7,331 nt of DNA from a bacterium (GTDB taxonomy: Bacteria; Bacillota; Clostridia; Oscillospirales; CAG-272), in the NCBI GenBank assembly GCA_004558975.1, contig SFZB01000050.1, positions 1 to 7,331 on the forward strand, read 5' to 3'. The stretch's first letter is position 1, and each line of letters begins with the position of its first letter. The notes under the pieces were generated by a model that was not told where the DNA came from, ran no database searches, and saw only the letters and a list, made by a program, of their open reading frames with translations. Both the position numbers and the translations under genes were made by a program. Below are positions 5,700 through 7,331 of the stretch, in pieces.

Positions 5700-5927
5700 A
5701 TGAAATGACTGCTGAAATGACTGCGCGCCGCCCTGTGTCTCGGCATTGCGGCGGTTCTGATCCTCACCAGCCTTTCCTGCGGTGGGGAGCCGGAAGAACC
5801 GGGCACCACGCCGACACCGAGCAACTCTGACAAGACGGAGCCCGCGCCAAAGCCGACGCCCGCTGAACCCACGCCCGATCCGGAACCCGAACCGGAGCCG
5901 GAGCCCACACCGAAACCGGAGCCTATC
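5700..5927 (+). other. In-frame lipoprotein leader interrupted by two TGA codons
   Basis: This stretch is in the same frame as the downstream hydrolase. Starting at ATG 5700 it reads M-K-stop-L-L-K-stop (TGA at 5706 and 5718). From 5721 it stays open into the hydrolase: LRAALCLGIAAVLILTSLSC, then GGEPEEPG and a Pro/Glu/Thr-rich linker of about 45 residues (PTPDPEPEPEPEPTPKPEP). The basic n-region, hydrophobic core and Cys at position 27 counted from ATG 5700 make a typical type II signal peptide, although the residues before Cys (SLS) are not a perfect lipobox. There is no ATG, GTG or TTG in frame between 5721 and 5927. The ribosome binding site before 5700 is weak (AAGAAAAG). The leader is either mutated, mis-sequenced or recoded; TGA is a working stop elsewhere in this window. 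Confidence 0.7.
5701..5724 (+). repeat. Perfect 12-bp tandem duplication in the signal peptide
   Basis: TGAAATGACTGC occurs twice in direct succession (5701-5712, 5713-5724). Because the unit is 12 bp, the duplication preserves the frame. Each copy contributes one of the two in-frame TGA codons. It repeats a K-x-L block of the signal-peptide n-region. Confidence 0.9.
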
Positions 5928-6953
5928 GTGAAACAAGACAAATTAACCTCTGATTTTTATTTCTCCTCCTATGAGGGCGACAACGAGCTTGACAACTTTC
6001 TGAAGGTCGGTGCCGCCGGAGAAGCTGCGCTGACAAAATACCTTCTTGCATGGCTGAGCGGCAAACCCACCGCGTCGACGGACAGCGACCCGGAGAGCGA
6101 CGGTATCGGCTTTGCCTGCAGCACGATTACCGCGAAGAACGCCGACGGCGAAGCGCTGTTCGGGCGCAATCTCGACTGGGAAAAATCCGACGGGATGATT
6201 CTGGTCAACAAGCCGACGGACGGCGGGGACTACTGCTCGATTTCCACCATCAACACCGCCATTGTTGCGAAGTGCGGACTCGGACTCTACTCCATGTCAC
6301 TGGAAAACCGACTAAAAGCGGCTCTTTACTTCCCGCTCGACGGCATGAACGAAAAAGGCTTTACAATCGCTGTCAACATGATTAAGGACCCCAGCGTCTC
6401 GGCACATCAGACGGCGCCCGGCAAAACCCCCATCAACTTCACATCCGCCATCCGACTGTTGCTGAACCGCGCCGCCACCGTTGATGAAGCGATTGCCCTC
6501 CTCGGCAACTACAGCATGTCAATCCCCGGCGGCGGAGAGCTCTTCCATTTTGCCATGGCCGACCGGACCGGAAAGAGTGTTGTGGTGGAGTATATCAACG
6601 GACAGATGTATGTAACGGACACCCCGGCTGTCACGAACTTCTATCTCACGCCGAACGATGTCAGCGGCACAAACAAATACGGTATCGGCACCAACCAGTC
6701 GATGGAGCGTTATCAAACCCTCCTGACAAAACTGGAGGCTGCCGAGAACGAAAAAGGAGAAGCCATCCTTGATGCGGAGGGCGTCCGCGAAGCGCTTTCT
6801 TCCGTCGCCAAATCCAACTTCAATGTTCCCGGCTCCTCCACCGAGTGGAGCGTCGTCTTTAACCTCGCGACCTGCGAAGTCACTTACTACCGCCGCGAGA
6901 ACTGGTCTGCCCCCATCTCCTGCCGCGTCCCCGGCACCGGGCAAGGAGAGTAA
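5928..6953 (+). CDS. Choloylglycine hydrolase / linear-amide C-N hydrolase family protein
   Basis: An Ntn-hydrolase of 341 residues from the GTG at 5928, the first ordinary start codon after the interrupted leader (GGAG 6 nt upstream, though that arises from Pro-Glu codons). Family features: proposed nucleophile C64 in GFACSTI, then the GRNLDW block with R80 and D83; GMNEKGFTIAVNMI (139-152) with N149; VTNFYLTPND (235-244); SMERYQ with R261; and the terminal WSVVFNLATCEVTYYRRENW (307-326). Members cleave linear amides such as conjugated bile salts, penicillin V, N-acyl amines or acyl-homoserine lactones; the substrate here cannot be told. In this family the Cys becomes the N-terminus by autocleavage, so residues 1-63 would be a propeptide. 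The upstream frame adds a linker and lipoprotein signal, which suggests the ancestral protein was lipid-anchored outside the cell. If translation really starts at 5928, the enzyme would be cytoplasmic. Stop TAA at 6951. Confidence 0.88.
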   Translation: MKQDKLTSDFYFSSYEGDNELDNFLKVGAAGEAALTKYLLAWLSGKPTASTDSDPESDGIGFACSTITAKNADGEALFGRNLDWEKSDGMILVNKPTDGGDYCSISTINTAIVAKCGLGLYSMSLENRLKAALYFPLDGMNEKGFTIAVNMIKDPSVSAHQTAPGKTPINFTSAIRLLLNRAATVDEAIALLGNYSMSIPGGGELFHFAMADRTGKSVVVEYINGQMYVTDTPAVTNFYLTPNDVSGTNKYGIGTNQSMERYQTLLTKLEAAENEKGEAILDAEGVREALSSVAKSNFNVPGSSTEWSVVFNLATCEVTYYRRENWSAPISCRVPGTGQGE

Positions 6954-6971
6954 ACGGATTTTTTGTGAGAA

Positions 6972-6990
6972 CCCCTTTGTTCAAAAGGGG
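6972..6990. other. Hairpin downstream of hydrolase gene
   Basis: A perfect 7-bp inverted repeat CCCCTTT / AAAGGGG with a 5-nt loop, 18 nt after the stop codon. No T-tract follows; a T-run (6959-6964) precedes it instead. It is not a canonical terminator but may stabilise or help end the mRNA. Confidence 0.5.
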
Positions 6991-7091
6991 GCTCCCGCGC
7001 CCTCCCCGAAAACTTTGAAGCATTTTGGGGCTCCCGCAGACGGTCATCACCTCCGCGAAATCGAACCCGAAAGAACAAGCGATTGCGTTCT

Positions 7092-7118
7092 GTGGGGGCG
7101 ACCACCCGTCGCCCGCAC
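7092..7118. other. Strong GC-rich hairpin
   Basis: GGGCGAC (7096-7102) pairs with GTCGCCC (7108-7114) around a CACCC loop. After one G/G mismatch, GTG (7092-7094) pairs with CAC (7116-7118). No U-tract on either side. Confidence 0.55.
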
Positions 7119-7131
7119 CTCTTAAAGCTAA

Positions 7132-7182
7132 GGCAACCGACATGGCTTTTCGTTTACCTTTGAAAAGCCAACATCGGTTGCC
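7132..7182. other. Long two-tier hairpin
   Basis: The outer arms GGCAACCGA (7132-7140) and TCGGTTGCC (7174-7182) pair perfectly over 9 bp. The inner arms GGCTTTTC (7144-7151) and GAAAAGCC (7162-7169) pair over 8 bp, extendable by T7143-A7170, around a 10-nt loop. On the + strand it is followed by an AT-rich stretch ending in TTTT (7184-7196), so it could act as a weak terminator for the hydrolase transcript. It looks more like a conserved RNA or DNA structure of a repeat. Confidence 0.6.
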
Positions 7183-7201
7183 CATTATATTATTTTGGGG
7201 G

Positions 7202-7331
7202 CTAGTCTCCGCCCTTATCTGCGCCACTGCGCCAGCTATTGCTCAACTTTTGTACCCCGAGACAAGCGTGAGGAGCCGGAGCGAACTTTTTCATGGATCG
7301 GAGAAACCATTCGTTCGCCCTAGCATTTTCG
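7202..7331 (-). other. Minus-strand open frame running in from the window edge, no known domain
   Basis: The frame is open from 7330 down to a TAG at 7202-7204, about 42 codons, with an internal ATG at 7294 giving a 30-residue product (MKKFAPAPHACLG ...). There is no clear ribosome binding site for the ATG and no recognised motif. It may be the C-terminus of a gene outside the window or part of the structured repeat. A + strand ATG at 7293 is also open to the edge and equally unsupported. Confidence 0.2.

Larger units (their letters stand above)
6954..7331. repeat. Structured intergenic region, putative dispersed repeat
   Basis: No convincing gene is seen in these 378 bases. The region holds three strong hairpins (6972-6990, 7092-7118, 7132-7182) and an 11-bp direct repeat GGGGCTCCCGC at 6988-6998 and 7027-7037. 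Two minus-strand reading frames run through it without recognisable domains: one antisense to the 3' end of the hydrolase (7227 down to 6880), and one open from the window edge to a TAG at 7202. Hairpin density and gene-like but domainless frames are what I expect of a multi-copy structured intergenic element, but copy number cannot be judged from one window. Confidence 0.4.

Noticed and set aside
5621..5700. Known riboswitch in the amidase leader
   Set aside because: The conserved cores I know for TPP, c-di-GMP, preQ1, fluoride and THF classes are not visible.
5700..5726. Genome-wide recoding of TGA as Trp
   Set aside because: TGA ends the first membrane protein, lspA and sepF at positions that overlap or abut the next gene, and Trp is encoded by TGG, so the standard code applies here.
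5612..5830. Small + strand frame (72 codons) overlapping the leader
   Set aside because: No ribosome binding site, and composition unlike a real protein. It is out of frame with the obvious signal peptide and linker, which use the other frame.
5670..5941. Minus-strand Gly/Ser/Arg-rich frames opposite the Pro/Glu linker
   Set aside because: They are the complement of the low-complexity Pro-Glu codons, not independent genes.
6519..6944. Minus-strand frame opposite the hydrolase
   Set aside because: Antisense shadow. The + strand protein has clear family motifs throughout.
7040..7080. T-loop-like TCGAACCC suggesting a tRNA
   Set aside because: No acceptor, D or anticodon arms can be folded around it.
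6880..7227. 115-codon minus-strand frame at the right end
   Set aside because: Overlaps the 3' end of the hydrolase and runs through three hairpins. No domain recognised and no good ribosome binding site; treated as part of the structured repeat.

Overview
The window looks like a piece of chromosome from an anaerobic, GC-rich member of the Firmicutes (Clostridia-like). The lineage call is inference. It rests on a sepF/yggT/yggS cluster next to lspA and rluD, a small rubredoxin, good GGAGG-type ribosome binding sites, consensus sigma-A-like promoters and a lipoprotein-style secreted amidase. Coding regions are GC-rich at third positions, and the divergent intergenic region near 5450-5700 is clearly AT-rich. 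TGA serves as a normal stop in this genome: it ends three genes (at 579, 3382 and 4292), two of which overlap the next gene and one of which lies 1 nt from it. Trp is encoded by TGG.

Left end (1-850, + strand): the 3' part of a polytopic membrane protein of unknown function overlaps a 52-residue rubredoxin by ATGA. A bidirectional hairpin terminator at 822-850 separates this unit from the convergent operon.

Centre (856-5493, - strand): a compact operon reads yggS - sepF - yggT - lspA - rluD - prfC. It is driven by a near-consensus extended -10 promoter at 5465-5493. The genes cover PLP homeostasis, Z-ring anchoring, a YggT membrane protein, lipoprotein signal peptidase, 23S rRNA pseudouridylation and release factor 3. 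Intergenic gaps are very short: 1 nt, 9 nt and a 23-nt overlap. The core resembles the ylmE-ylmF-ylmG ... lspA-rluD region of Bacillus-like genomes, but with ylmH, divIVA and ileS absent and prfC added.

Right end (about 5530-6953, + strand): a divergently oriented choloylglycine-hydrolase/linear-amide C-N hydrolase. Its frame continues upstream through a Pro/Glu-rich linker, a lipidation Cys and a full lipoprotein signal peptide to an ATG at 5700. That leader is broken by two in-frame TGA codons lying in a perfect 12-bp tandem duplication. This is the most unusual feature of the window. It is either a decayed or mis-sequenced leader or a recoded one; the remaining frame starts at GTG 5928.

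Tail (6954-7331): no convincing gene. It holds three strong hairpins, a short direct repeat and gene-like but unrecognised minus-strand reading frames, which together suggest a dispersed structured intergenic repeat.
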